This document shows positions 25,601 through 33,157 of a stretch of 64,000 nt of DNA, piece by piece (within the stretch, counting starts at the first letter, position 1; each line of letters begins with the position of its first letter). Under the pieces are notes generated by a model that saw only the letters and a program-made list of their open reading frames with translations, had not been told where the DNA came from and did not search any database. The DNA is taken from positions 186,001 to 250,000 of the forward strand of contig NZ_JACHGT010000013.1 of NCBI RefSeq assembly GCF_014202425.1, written 5' to 3'. The translations under genes were made by a program, and so were the position numbers. Origin of the DNA: Phytomonospora endophytica (GTDB taxonomy: Bacteria > Actinomycetota > Actinomycetes > Mycobacteriales > Micromonosporaceae).

Positions 25601-26583
25601 GACTCGAACTGCGGCTCGGCGACCCGTCGGAGTCCGAAGTGGACCGGCGGGCCGCGCGCAACGTCCCCGAACGCGCGCCCGGCCGCGGCCTCGCGCCCGA
25701 CGGGATGCAGATGCTCGTCGCGCTTCCGCGCATCGACGGGCACAACAGCGTCGGCGACCTCACCGAAGGCGTCCGCAACCTCGTCACGAAGGTCGCCAAG
25801 TCGTGGACCGGACTGCCCGCGCCCGCCGTCCGGCTGCTGCCGCAGAAGGTCGACGTCGCCCAGGTGCCGATCGACCCGGCGGCCACCGGGATCCCCATCG
25901 GCCTCAACGAGAGCCAGCTCGCGCCGGTCAACCTCGACCTGCTCAGCGAACCCCACTTCGTCGCCTTCGGCGACGGCGAGTCCGGCAAGACCAACCTGCT
26001 GCGGATGATCGCGGCCCAATTGGCGGCGAGATTCACCCCGGCGGAGGCCAGGATTCTCGTCATCGACTACCGGCGTTCACTCCTCGGGGAGATCTCCAAA
26101 GAGCACCTGGCCGGCTACGCCGCCAACTCCGCGGAGGCCCTGCAATTGATGCGGAACACCAATGAGGCCATCCGGATCAGGCTCCCCGGAAGCGACGTGA
26201 CACCCGAACAGTTGCGCAAACGCAGCTGGTGGAGCGGACCCGATCTGTACATCCTCATCGACGACTACGACATCGTCGCCGGCGGCGCCTCCAACCCCGT
26301 CCAGGAGCTCATGGAACTGCTCCCGCAGGCCCGTGACGTGGGCTTGCACCTCATCATGACCCGTCGCTCCGGCGGCGCCTCACGAGCCATGTACGAGCCC
26401 GTCATCCAGCGACTGCGCGAACTCCAATCGCCCGGACTGCTGATGTCGGGGAACAGGGACGAAGGTCTGCTCTTCGGCGACATAAGGCCTTCACCACGAC
26501 CACCGGGACGCGGCATGCTCGTTCGCCGCAGTGGCAACGAATTGATCCAGCTCGCCTGGTCACAACCGCGTCACGGCGATTAG
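22609..26583 (+). CDS. eccC: type VII secretion ATPase EccC (FtsK/SpoIIIE, fused EccCa-EccCb form)
   Basis: A 1324-residue motor. Two N-terminal transmembrane segments lie at about 41-90. Three FtsK/SpoIIIE ATPase domains follow, with Walker A GATGSGKS at 477-484, GGTQSGKS at 837-844 and GDGESGKT at 1121-1128. Walker B is VCDE at about 588-591 in domain 1, VIDG (no following Glu) at 945-948 in domain 2 and LIDD at about 1216-1219 in domain 3. Thus only domain 1 has a canonical catalytic Glu. EccC recognises WXG100 substrates and powers export at the membrane. ATG 22609 has GGAGG nine bases upstream. The WXG100 genes follow 130 bases downstream. Confidence 0.97.
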   Translation: MSTLVFTRPPRRKGPAMPGGELMLEPPPDLPTPTQRSMAQYLMLLPMLAMVGAMAFMYAGRGGGTMMMVVGGLFGVSMLGMFVGSFMTSGGDQKAEQTIQRRDYMRYLAQARRQVRRAATQQRQAVLWRHPAPGTLWSLTHSTRLWERRYGDPDFAEVRVAVGRQRLAVTMVPPETKPVEDLEPMSALALRRFVRAHANIPNMPMAVQMRAFRRVVFRGDGDIARGVIRAMLCQAAAFHSPADLKIAVVAGPSSMSTWDWVKWLPHARHDRESDALGARRLIVDSMTELEDMLADELANRSRAAGDQGTFTDRPQVLVVLDGGEVDADCDLEGTGLAGATVLDLSGIVPRHPGNWLLTLEAEPESLTMRLKGRASQLGKPDTVSEAQAAALARRLSRYRPSAVTSATEPMAVSAELPDLLGVGDVGSLDPSVIWRPNRPTADRLNIPLGLDPQGAKIFLDIKEAAQGGMGPHGLIIGATGSGKSELLRTIVSALAITHSSEELNFVLVDFKGGATFATLDRLPHTSAVITNLEDELHLVDRMADAIAGEMTRRQELLRAAGNFVSQRDYEKARRAGAELSPLPSLLIVCDEFSELLSAKPEFIELFVMIGRLGRSLGVHLLLASQRLEEGRLRGLDSHLSYRIGLRTFSAMESRTVLGVSDAYELPQAPGHGFLKIDTSTMLRFRSAYVSGPYRGVGGGESGKTSTRDRLQDFVATYVAPPDIPVDTSVLTTFDDDEPENPDDIVKNSMLAVITNRLAGKGVPAHRVWLEPLSDAPPLSELYPMLHPDPEHGLRPLGWSGAGSLRVPVGIVDRPFEQRRDELTIDLSGAGGNVLVIGGTQSGKSTALRTVISSLVLTHTPQQIQFYCLDFGGGTLRAMAEYPHFGGVAGRQQVDQVRRTIAEMTTLLDEREALFVEHSIDSMATYRRRKAAGEFTEDPFGDAFLVIDGWPTIRNDFEDLEDDILVIAQRGLAFGIHVMLATNRWTDMRAAMRDLLGTRLELRLGDPSESEVDRRAARNVPERAPGRGLAPDGMQMLVALPRIDGHNSVGDLTEGVRNLVTKVAKSWTGLPAPAVRLLPQKVDVAQVPIDPAATGIPIGLNESQLAPVNLDLLSEPHFVAFGDGESGKTNLLRMIAAQLAARFTPAEARILVIDYRRSLLGEISKEHLAGYAANSAEALQLMRNTNEAIRIRLPGSDVTPEQLRKRSWWSGPDLYILIDDYDIVAGGASNPVQELMELLPQARDVGLHLIMTRRSGGASRAMYEPVIQRLRELQSPGLLMSGNRDEGLLFGDIRPSPRPPGRGMLVRRSGNELIQLAWSQPRHGD

Positions 26584-26666
26584 TCGGTCCACATTAGACC
26601 TTCCATTGTGGGCCGATATCCGATAGTGTTCCTACGACCAAGTAGAGCGATCTGGTGACGATCTGT

Positions 26667-26672
26667 ATAGGA
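26667..26672 (+). promoter_or_regulatory. candidate -10 box upstream of the WXG100 pair
   Basis: TATAGG preceded by TG (extended -10 style) lies 42 bases before the ATG at 26714, in an AT-richer stretch after eccC. It could give the highly expressed WXG100 genes their own transcript. No convincing -35. Confidence 0.3.
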
Positions 26673-26713
26673 CGACACACAGAGTGCTCAAGCGATTCCT
26701 AGAAAGGTCGAAC

Positions 26714-27034
26714 ATGGCAGAGCTCGACATCTTCGTCGATCATTCATCGCTCGCCAAGGGCTCGTCCGACATGCGGGACGCGATGCAGCGCGTCCAGGGA
26801 CAGCTCGGCAAGCTCCGCGGTGAGGTCAGCGCCTCCGCCGCGTTCTGGGGCGGCGGCGCCGCCGGAGCCTTCACCGTCCTCATGGGCGAGTTCGACGGCA
26901 AGGCCAACAAGCTCCAGGGGATCCTGGAGACCATCGCCGGTCTCGTCGACAAGTCGGCCGCGAACCACCAGCAGAACGAAGAAGAGCAGAAGAGCAACGC
27001 GAACAACCTGCTCGGCATCCTGCACGGCGGCTGA
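26714..27034 (+). CDS. WXG100 family ESX substrate (first of pair)
   Basis: A 106-residue helical hairpin protein starting MAELDIFVDHSSL with the turn motif W-G-G at residues 45-47 (SAAFWGGGAAGAF). It is slightly longer than the usual 100 residues and lacks a clear YxxxD/E export tag. ATG 26714 has GAAAGG upstream. It is followed by a second WXG100 gene and sits behind eccC, the usual place of the secreted esxB/esxA-type heterodimer. Expected role: exported substrate and activator of EccC. Confidence 0.93.
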   Translation: MAELDIFVDHSSLAKGSSDMRDAMQRVQGQLGKLRGEVSASAAFWGGGAAGAFTVLMGEFDGKANKLQGILETIAGLVDKSAANHQQNEEEQKSNANNLLGILHGG

Positions 27035-27091
27035 CCACCAACGCCCCCCATCCCCTCAACCCCCAAGACTTAGGTTTCCGAAAGGGAGTCC

Positions 27092-27373
27092 ATGGAAAAC
27101 ATCAAGGCGTCCCCCGCCCAGATCGACATGTTCTCGTCGAAGATCAAGGGTTCCGCGCAGGAGCTCCAGGCCATCCTCGACGAGCTGCGCAGCAAGCTCG
27201 ACGCCATGACCTGGGACGGTGGAGACCGTCAGCAGTACGAGATCCAGCGCGCCGAGTGGACCAAGACGGTCACCAGCCTCAACGAGCTCCTCGCCCGCGT
27301 CGGACAGACCGTGCAGCTCGCCGGCAACAACTACAGCAACACCGAGCGCACCAACGCGAACATGTTCGCCTAA
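27092..27373 (+). CDS. WXG100 family ESX substrate (second of pair)
   Basis: A 93-residue protein with W-D-G at 41-43 (DAMTWDGGDRQQY) between two helices and the C-terminal secretion tag YSNTE (Y81-E85, YxxxD/E) close to the end. GAAAGGGAG precedes the ATG. With the upstream gene it forms the typical heterodimer; the partner bearing YxxxD/E is the one docked on EccC. A strong inverted repeat follows after 16 bases. Confidence 0.95.
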   Translation: MENIKASPAQIDMFSSKIKGSAQELQAILDELRSKLDAMTWDGGDRQQYEIQRAEWTKTVTSLNELLARVGQTVQLAGNNYSNTERTNANMFA

Positions 27374-27389
27374 GTGCCGCCGCACACGG

Positions 27390-27428
27390 CACCGCCGCCC
27401 ACTGCCCCGGCATGAATGGGCGGCGGTG
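27390..27428. terminator. hairpin after the WXG100 pair
   Basis: A perfect 12-bp inverted repeat CACCGCCGCCCA / TGGGCGGCGGTG with a 15-base loop, just after the second WXG100 stop. There is no T-run, so it may be a weak terminator or an mRNA-stabilising hairpin. Confidence 0.5.
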
Positions 27429-28014
27429 TCTGTGCTCGTGCTGGTCGGGTGGCGCGAACGAGACCGCCGTTGCGGTATCGGATCGGGCTCGGCCCGCCAC
27501 CGGTGCCGGGTTCCCGTCGTGAGCAGTCGTGACATGGGGCTTGGGCTGGTGGTTCGGGTTGGTCTCGGTTCCGGGCGTGCGGTCGCGGCGCGCGAGACCG
27601 GCAGAACGCATGCGATCAGGACGCCCGCCCATACGGAACGGCGCCCCGATCGGCCACACGGCCCGCCGCGACAGCACCACCGGACCTGCCGCCCGGTGAC
27701 CGGCAACGCGCGCCAGCGTAAGCCGCACCAGGATCCCCCGGCAGGTCCGACCACAACCGTCCGTCCCCCGGGACGGATGGGCCACACCGGCCACGACGAC
27801 ACCGCGAGGTGCCGGACCGGCCGACGTGGCTTCCACCCGTGACGCGGCCCCCGGCACAAGCCCGGCACGCCCCGCACGCCAGGGCACGGGCTTACGCCGC
27901 GTCACCCCGGCGGGCCACGGCTCTCCTCAAGCGCCGATCCCCCCACGCGAGCGCCGACGACACGTCCCGCACGCGCGAGCTTGAGGCCGAGCCGTGGTTC
28001 CGCCTCAGCCCAAG
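27429..28014. other. gene-free GC-rich stretch inside ESX locus
   Basis: About 590 bases with open frames on both strands that overlap each other and have no ribosome binding site, recognisable domain or coherent composition (Arg/Pro/Thr-rich in all frames, as expected of random GC-rich DNA). I see no supported gene or RNA here. Confidence 0.55.
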
Positions 28015-28055
28015 AACTCTCGGCCCGAGCGAGCAGCTCGGGCCGAGAGTTTTTT
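28015..28055 (+). terminator. strong intrinsic terminator
   Basis: A perfect 16-bp inverted repeat, AACTCTCGGCCCGAGC and its complement, with loop GAGCA, runs straight into six T (28050-28055). This is a textbook rho-independent terminator, followed by a G-rich tract with ten consecutive G at 28071-28080. No gene directly upstream is supported, so it either ends a long WXG100 transcript or a non-coding RNA. Confidence 0.85.
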
Positions 28056-28129
28056 GGGGGCTTGTTGCGCGGGGGGGGGGCTTGTGGGGAGCCGCGCGCC
28101 TGCATGACCGACCGGGCGGGCGGGCGGGT

Positions 28130-28745
28130 CGCTCGTCCGCTCGCCCGCCGTGTGCCCGCTCGTCCCTCCGCTCGCCTGTCCGCCCTCCCGCCGCGTGCCA
28201 GCCCTCCCACCGTGTGCCCGCTCGTTCGCCTGCTCGTTCCTCCGCTTGTTCGGCCGTTCCTTAGCTGTGTGCCCACCTGGCCGTTCGTCTGTTGCCGAGC
28301 CGTGTGCTCACCTGCCGGGCCGTTCGCCCGGGCCGCTCGCCCGCCAGGCCGCTTGCTCTCCCGTCGTGTGCCCGCTCGTTCGCCTGCTCGTTCCTCCGCT
28401 TGTTCGGCCGTTCCTTCGCCGTGTGCCCACCTGGCCGTTCGTCTGTTGCCGAGCCGTGTGCTCACCCGCCGGGCCGTTCGCCCGGGCCGCTCGCCCGCCA
28501 GGCCGCTCGCTCTCCCGTCGTGTGCCCGCTCGTTCGCCTGCTCGTTCCTCCGCCTGTTCGTCCGTTCCTTCGCCGTGTGCCCACCTGGCCGTTCGTCCGT
28601 TGCCGAGCCGTGTGCTCACCCGCCAGGCCGCTCGCTCTCCCGTCGTGTGCCCGCTCGTTCGCCTGCTCGTTCCTCCGCCTGTTCGTCCGTTCCTTCGCCG
28701 TGTGCCCACCTGTTCGCTCGTCCGTTGCCCAGCCGTGCGCTCATC
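28130..28745. repeat. tandem minisatellite, 154-bp unit
   Basis: The phrase CGTGTGCCCGCTCGTTCGCC recurs at 28211, 28365, 28519 and 28644, giving spacings of 154, 154 and 125 bases. The last copy lacks a 29-base piece. A degenerate copy precedes. Neither 154 nor 125 is a multiple of three, so each copy shifts reading frame; the open frames here are therefore not coding. Composition is strand-asymmetric: C and T dominate on the plus strand. Confidence 0.9.
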
Positions 28746-28942
28746 AGCCCATCCGTTCGTCCCTCCGCGCGCCCGGCCTTCCGGCCGCCCATTCGCCCCG
28801 TCTCTACCGCCTGGCGCTGCTCGCCCCTGCACACAGGTCTAGCCCTCCGCTTGTCTGCCAAGCCCTCTGCCAGATCGCCTAGCCCTCCGCTCGCCGCCTG
28901 CGGGCCTGTCCGTTTGCCCGCCTGTACGTCGACACTTCGCTT

Positions 28943-29005
28943 GCCCGCCGCCCGCCGCCCGCCGCCCGCCGCCCGCCGCCCGCCGCCCGCCGCCCGCCGC
29001 CCGCC
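28943..29005. repeat. nine perfect copies of the heptamer GCCCGCC
   Basis: GCCCGCC is repeated nine times without a mismatch from 28943 to 29005, followed by CTCGCTTG-type octamer repeats to about 29027. It is a simple-sequence tract likely to vary in copy number by slippage. Confidence 0.95.
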
Positions 29006-29134
29006 GCTCGCTTGCTCGCTTGCTCGTCCGTCCGTCACGCCGCCTGCTCGCATCTCCAAGCGCGCATTCCTTCGCTCGCCGCCTATCCGTTCGCGTGGCC
29101 GCCCATCCGTTTACCAGCGCGTGCCGTGCCGTGT

Positions 29135-29990
29135 GGCTGGCGTGAGTGCTGAAGTTGCGGTTGGAGCCGTAGCGGGGTCCGGAGGGGCTTCGGTGCGTGT
29201 GCGGAGACGCCGTTTCTTCGGGAACGGCACACGCCCGTCCTTCCGCTAGACCGCCGGCTCACGCGCGTGCCCGCCTGCCAGGCGCGCGCCTCAGCCCGCC
29301 TCCTCAACCCTCTCCACTCCTCCGTCCGCTCGCCCGCTCGTCGGTTGCTCGTGTGGCTGTTCACGCTGTGCGTCTGCCGGGCTTCCTGCGTTCGGTGGTG
29401 TCGTGAGCCGGTCGCGGCCGGAGCAGCGGTTGGAGCCGGAGGGGCTTCGGTCCGTGCGCGGAGACGCCGTTTCTCCGGGAACGGCACCGGCCCGTCCTTC
29501 CGCTAGACCGCCGGCTCACGCGCGTGCCCGCCTGCCAGGCGCTCGCGCCTCAGCCCGCCTCCTCAGCCCTCTCCACTTCTCCGTCGGCTCGCCCGTTCGC
29601 CCGCTCGTCGGTTGCTCGTGTGGCTGTTCACGCTGTGCGTCTGCCGGGCTTCCTGCGTTCGGTGGTGTCGTGAGCCGGTCGCGGCCGGAGCAGCGGTTGG
29701 AGCCGGAGGGGCGTCGCCGCGTGCGCGGAGACGCCGTTTCTCCGGGAACGGCACCGGCCCGTCTTTCCACTAGGCCGCCAGCTCACGCACGTGCCCGCTC
29801 GCCAGGCGCGCGCGCCTCAGCCCGCCTACTCGTCCGTCGCCCACGCGGCTCTTCACCGACGCTGCCGGGCGTCTGGAGCGCGTGTGAGCCTGCGGCCTGC
29901 GCAGCAGCAGGAGCTCCAGCGAGACCCCGGAGGGCTTCGGTGCGCGCGCGGAGACGCCGTTCGTTCGCGAAGGCCACGCCCATGTTCTCG
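29135..29990. repeat. four-copy dispersed direct repeat, about 223-267 bp spacing
   Basis: The core GGAGACGCCGTT recurs with GAGACGCCGT at 29204, 29461, 29728 and 29951 (spacings 257, 267, 223). Copies 2 and 3 are nearly identical over the whole 267 bases; the others are diverged at the edges. Each core can fold two ways: CGGAGA pairs with TCTCCG, or GCCGTT with AACGGC, in copies 2 and 3. Spacings of 257 and 223 break frame. The repeats may be non-coding structured elements. Confidence 0.85.
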
Positions 29991-30248
29991 CCAGGTTGTC
30001 CGGCCACGCGTTCGCCCGTTCGTCCGCTCGCGTGGCCTTCTGGCCGTTCGCCTGCCCGCCTTCGCCCGAGTCCAGCCGGGTGACTGGTGTGAACCGGCCC
30101 CGGCCGCTGGCACCCCTCCGCGTAGACGTGAATCCCGTCCTACCGAGGTCGGCCCGGGCGTTCCCGTCGCGCCACCGCCGGGACTCACTGTCAGCAGTCG
30201 CCAGCGAGCGCCCCCACCGAACCCGCAGACTCCTGCGCTCCGCCGTCC
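29991..30248. other. gene-free remainder before mycP
   Basis: GC-rich sequence between the last repeat copy and the mycP stop codon, without a supported ORF, RNA or clear terminator. Confidence 0.5.
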
Positions 30249-31421
30249 CTACCCCGCGCGCCAGCCGCGGCGGCGGCCCAAGGGGACGACGAAGCGGACG
30301 ATCAGCAGCGCCACGACCGCCAGTCCCGCCGCGCCCGTCACCAGGAGTGCCTTCTCGCGCATCGCCTTGCCGGGGTCGCCGGGCAGGACGGGGACGGCGG
30401 CGGCGGGCGGCGTTCGTTCGTCCACTTCGGACAACAGAGTCGTGACCGCCCGGTAGGGGTCCAGTTCGCCGTATCCGACCACGGGGTTCCATCCGCCGGG
30501 CGGGTGCACGGCGGTCGCCGTGATCCTGCGGGCGACTTCGTCCGGCTTCATGTTCGGGTACAGCGACATGAGCAGGGCCGCGGTCGCCGAGACGTAGGGC
30601 GCGGCGAAGCTGGTACCGCCGTCGACCAGCCTGCCGAAGCCGCCGCCCGCCGGGGCGGGGCCGTCGATCTCCTCGCCGGGGGCGGCGACGTCCACGTAGT
30701 TCCGCACCGACGACGAGTCCACGTGCGTCCCGCTCTGCGACAGTCCGGCGACCGCGATGACCGACTCGTAGGCCGCCGGGTATTCCTTCTGCTGTCCCGA
30801 AGCGGCGCCGCTGTTGCCCGCGGCGGCCACCACGACGACGCCCTCGTCGTGGGCGTACTTGATCGCCGACTCCAGGGCGGGCGTCGCGATCGCCGTCAGG
30901 GACAGGTTGATGACCTTGGCGCCGTCCTCGACCGCGAGGCGGATCGCGTTGACGACCGGCACGGTGCTCTCCTGCGCCGTCGACTTCTCCATGCTCTGGA
31001 TCACCCGGTACGACAGGATCTTCGCGTCCGGCGCGAGTCCGTGGAAGGGGCTGCTCTCGGTGTCCTTCGCCGCGATCAGTCCCGCCACGATCGTGCCGTG
31101 CGAGGCCATGTCGCAGCGTGCGCCGAGCTTGTCGCCGACCATGTCGACGGCCGTCACCTGCCCGTCCAGCAACGGATGTTCGCCGACACCGGAGTCGATG
31201 ACCGCGACCTTGACGCCCGCGCCTCTGGTCAGCGGCCAGATCCGTTCGGGCTGCAATCGCTTGAGCGGCCAGGGAACCGCCGACATCTGACCGGTACGGG
31301 ACTCGGGCTTGCACTTCTCGGCGGCCTGGGCGGGGGTGCCGGGACCGCCCAGAACCGTTGTGGCGGCGACGATGAGAGCTGCGGCGCACGCGCCGAGACG
31401 CCGGAGGGGGATACGCGCCAT
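30249..31421 (-). CDS. mycP: type VII secretion-associated serine protease mycosin
   Basis: A 390-residue subtilisin-like protease with a signal peptide (residues 1-34), a catalytic triad of D76 (VAVIDSGVG), H108 (MASHGTIVAG) and S271 (GGTSFAAPYVSA), an oxyanion Asn at about 203 (AAGNSG), and a C-terminal transmembrane anchor at about 358-380 followed by a basic tail. This is the domain order of mycosins, which sit on the outer face of the ESX complex. ATG 31421 is preceded by TAGAGT at 8 bases and no Shine-Dalgarno. It points toward the WXG100 genes but is separated from them by 2.9 kb of repeats. Confidence 0.95.
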   Translation of the reverse strand: MARIPLRRLGACAAALIVAATTVLGGPGTPAQAAEKCKPESRTGQMSAVPWPLKRLQPERIWPLTRGAGVKVAVIDSGVGEHPLLDGQVTAVDMVGDKLGARCDMASHGTIVAGLIAAKDTESSPFHGLAPDAKILSYRVIQSMEKSTAQESTVPVVNAIRLAVEDGAKVINLSLTAIATPALESAIKYAHDEGVVVVAAAGNSGAASGQQKEYPAAYESVIAVAGLSQSGTHVDSSSVRNYVDVAAPGEEIDGPAPAGGGFGRLVDGGTSFAAPYVSATAALLMSLYPNMKPDEVARRITATAVHPPGGWNPVVGYGELDPYRAVTTLLSEVDERTPPAAAVPVLPGDPGKAMREKALLVTGAAGLAVVALLIVRFVVPLGRRRGWRAG

Positions 31422-31429
31422 GAGGCCTC

Positions 31430-31435
31430 ACTCTA
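31430..31435 (-). promoter_or_regulatory. leaderless-type -10 box of mycP
   Basis: TAGAGT on the minus strand, 8 bases before the mycP ATG, suggesting that mycP has its own transcript independent of the upstream hydrolase gene. Confidence 0.4.
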
Positions 31436-31541
31436 CGCAGGTGAAGAAGGCGGGGGAAGGGGTCACCGCACCGCCCCGCCCACGCGTATCGCGCGGACGG
31501 GGCGGTGGACACACGTCACTGTGAGGGGATGGAATCGCGTT

Positions 31542-33155
31542 CTAGAACCACTTGTCCTGCTCGCCGGCGGGCACGCGGTCGTAGTTGCCGGTGATGATCT
31601 CGGCGAAGTGCCCGCGCGCCTCGTTGGTCGCGTCCCAGTAACCGGAGTGGCCACCGTCGGAGGCCGGGAAGACCCGCCCGCCGTAGCCCTCGTTGATCGG
31701 GTCGGTGCCGTGGATCCCCGCCGCGAAACGGATCGGGTCGTCCGAGGCCCGCGTCGCCCACACGTGGTCGGCGCCGATCCCCAGATACTGGTCGGCGTTG
31801 CCCTGCGAACCGGCGCTGGCGACCGAGATCAGGTTGTCGATGCCCATGTCGTGCCGGGCCGCGGTGTAACCGATCGTGGAACCGCCGTAGCTGTGGCCCA
31901 TGAGCGTGTTGATGGACGGCGAACCCTCGTGCGTGGCCCGCAGTCCCTGCTGGAAGGACGCCAGATCGTCGGCGGCGGCCTCGTAGTAGCTCGCCGAGAT
32001 GGCGTTCGGGAACACCTTGTCGGGCGCGTCGTAGCCCAGCCAGGTGATCGCCGCGGTACGCCGGCTCGGGTCGAGCGCGGTGGCGTCGGCCTGCATCCAC
32101 AGTGCACGGTTCACATCGCCGTTGATGCCGGGAACATCGGCGGTGGTGCCGGGCACGTAGGTGACGACGTTGTGCGCGGTGTCGGGATTGCCGACCGAGA
32201 TCACGGCCTGCCCGTCGGCGGCCGAATCGTAGTTCAGCAGGTACATCCGCTCGGTCGAGCCCTGGAGGTCGGTGCGCCCGAGCTGGTGTTCGAGGCTGTC
32301 CAGGTTCTGCCAGCGGGTGTCGAGGTCGCGCAGTTCCTTGTTGACCTCGCCCATCTGGGCCGCCGTCTGCATGTTCATCGACCCGTCGTCGGGACGCAGC
32401 TCTTCGAGCCGTCCGCGCAGGTAGTCGCGGCGGGCGTCGAGCCATTCCCGTTCCTTGCCGATGGCCAGCCGGTTGGCCTCATCCCTTGTCGCCGAGGGGA
32501 TCCCGTCGAGACTCCCGATGGCCTTGGGATTCTCGCGCAGGTACGCCGCCCGCTGCTCCTCGCTCAGCCCGTCCCACCAGCCCTTGACCTGCCGGGGATC
32601 GGTGCCGCGCTGGGGAATGGAGCCCGTGCCGTTCGGCGTGCTCACCGTGATCGGCGCGGCGATCGACTGGAGCGCCGACTGCGCCTGCCGGTCGGCGGAG
32701 TTCGCCCGCATCAGCGCCTGGCGGATCATGTTCGCGGCCTGCTGGGCCTGCTGTTTGGCGTGCCGCACGACCTCGGGGGAAGGCCGCGGCCCGAACGCCG
32801 CCCAGTCGACCTGGATCGAACCGCTTTCGTTGACGCGGCCCGGGATCGTGTTGGCCATGTCGACCCCGCGTTCCAGCGTCCGCTTGGCCATGTCGATCTC
32901 GTTGGCGAAGAAGCCGACGACCTCGTCGACGCGCCCGTAGGACCGGCCCATCTGCTGGTAGGAGGTCTCGTGCTGACCGAGCTGGGCGTCGGCCGCGCTC
33001 GCGTCGACTCCCCGCCAGCCGCCGTTGAGGTTCCGCCGCCAGCGGCGGGTGTCGGATCCGTACTGCTCCATCTCCCGCGCGACCTTGCGAGCGCTGTTGG
33101 CGGCGCTCTCCAGTTGCGTGGTCTGCGCGTTGCGCAGCTGCTGGAAGGTCACCAT
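31542..33155 (-). CDS. DUF1023 alpha/beta hydrolase with WXG-like N-terminus
   Basis: A 537-residue protein. The N-terminal 130 residues are helical with a W-R-G turn (NLNGGWRGVDASAADAQL), as in ESX-exported proteins. The C-terminal half (about 300-530) is a DUF1023-type alpha/beta hydrolase with nucleophile elbow GHSYGG (Ser422) and a late His (SDGGHSGYW). Such proteins are candidate ESX-secreted lipases or esterases. It lies 2 bases after the small WXG-like gene and is probably translated with it, the small protein serving as secretion partner. The substrate is unknown. Confidence 0.88.
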   Translation of the reverse strand: MVTFQQLRNAQTTQLESAANSARKVAREMEQYGSDTRRWRRNLNGGWRGVDASAADAQLGQHETSYQQMGRSYGRVDEVVGFFANEIDMAKRTLERGVDMANTIPGRVNESGSIQVDWAAFGPRPSPEVVRHAKQQAQQAANMIRQALMRANSADRQAQSALQSIAAPITVSTPNGTGSIPQRGTDPRQVKGWWDGLSEEQRAAYLRENPKAIGSLDGIPSATRDEANRLAIGKEREWLDARRDYLRGRLEELRPDDGSMNMQTAAQMGEVNKELRDLDTRWQNLDSLEHQLGRTDLQGSTERMYLLNYDSAADGQAVISVGNPDTAHNVVTYVPGTTADVPGINGDVNRALWMQADATALDPSRRTAAITWLGYDAPDKVFPNAISASYYEAAADDLASFQQGLRATHEGSPSINTLMGHSYGGSTIGYTAARHDMGIDNLISVASAGSQGNADQYLGIGADHVWATRASDDPIRFAAGIHGTDPINEGYGGRVFPASDGGHSGYWDATNEARGHFAEIITGNYDRVPAGEQDKWF

Positions 33156-33157
33156 GT

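Noticed and set aside
27981-29249. 422-codon plus-strand frame rich in Arg, Pro, Ser and Ala
   Set aside because: It crosses the 154-bp and 7-bp repeats whose periods shift frame. All six frames are open because stop codons are rare in this composition, and there is no ribosome binding site.
28130-29990. Possible CRISPR array
   Set aside because: Repeats are 154-267 bp or 7 bp units without unique spacers of constant length, and no cas genes are present.
29403-30083. Plus-strand frame with repeated PARPSARPPAHARA-like segments, and matching minus-strand frames
   Set aside because: The repeat spacings (257 and 223) are not multiples of three, so protein repeats are an artefact of one 267-base copy; no start signals.
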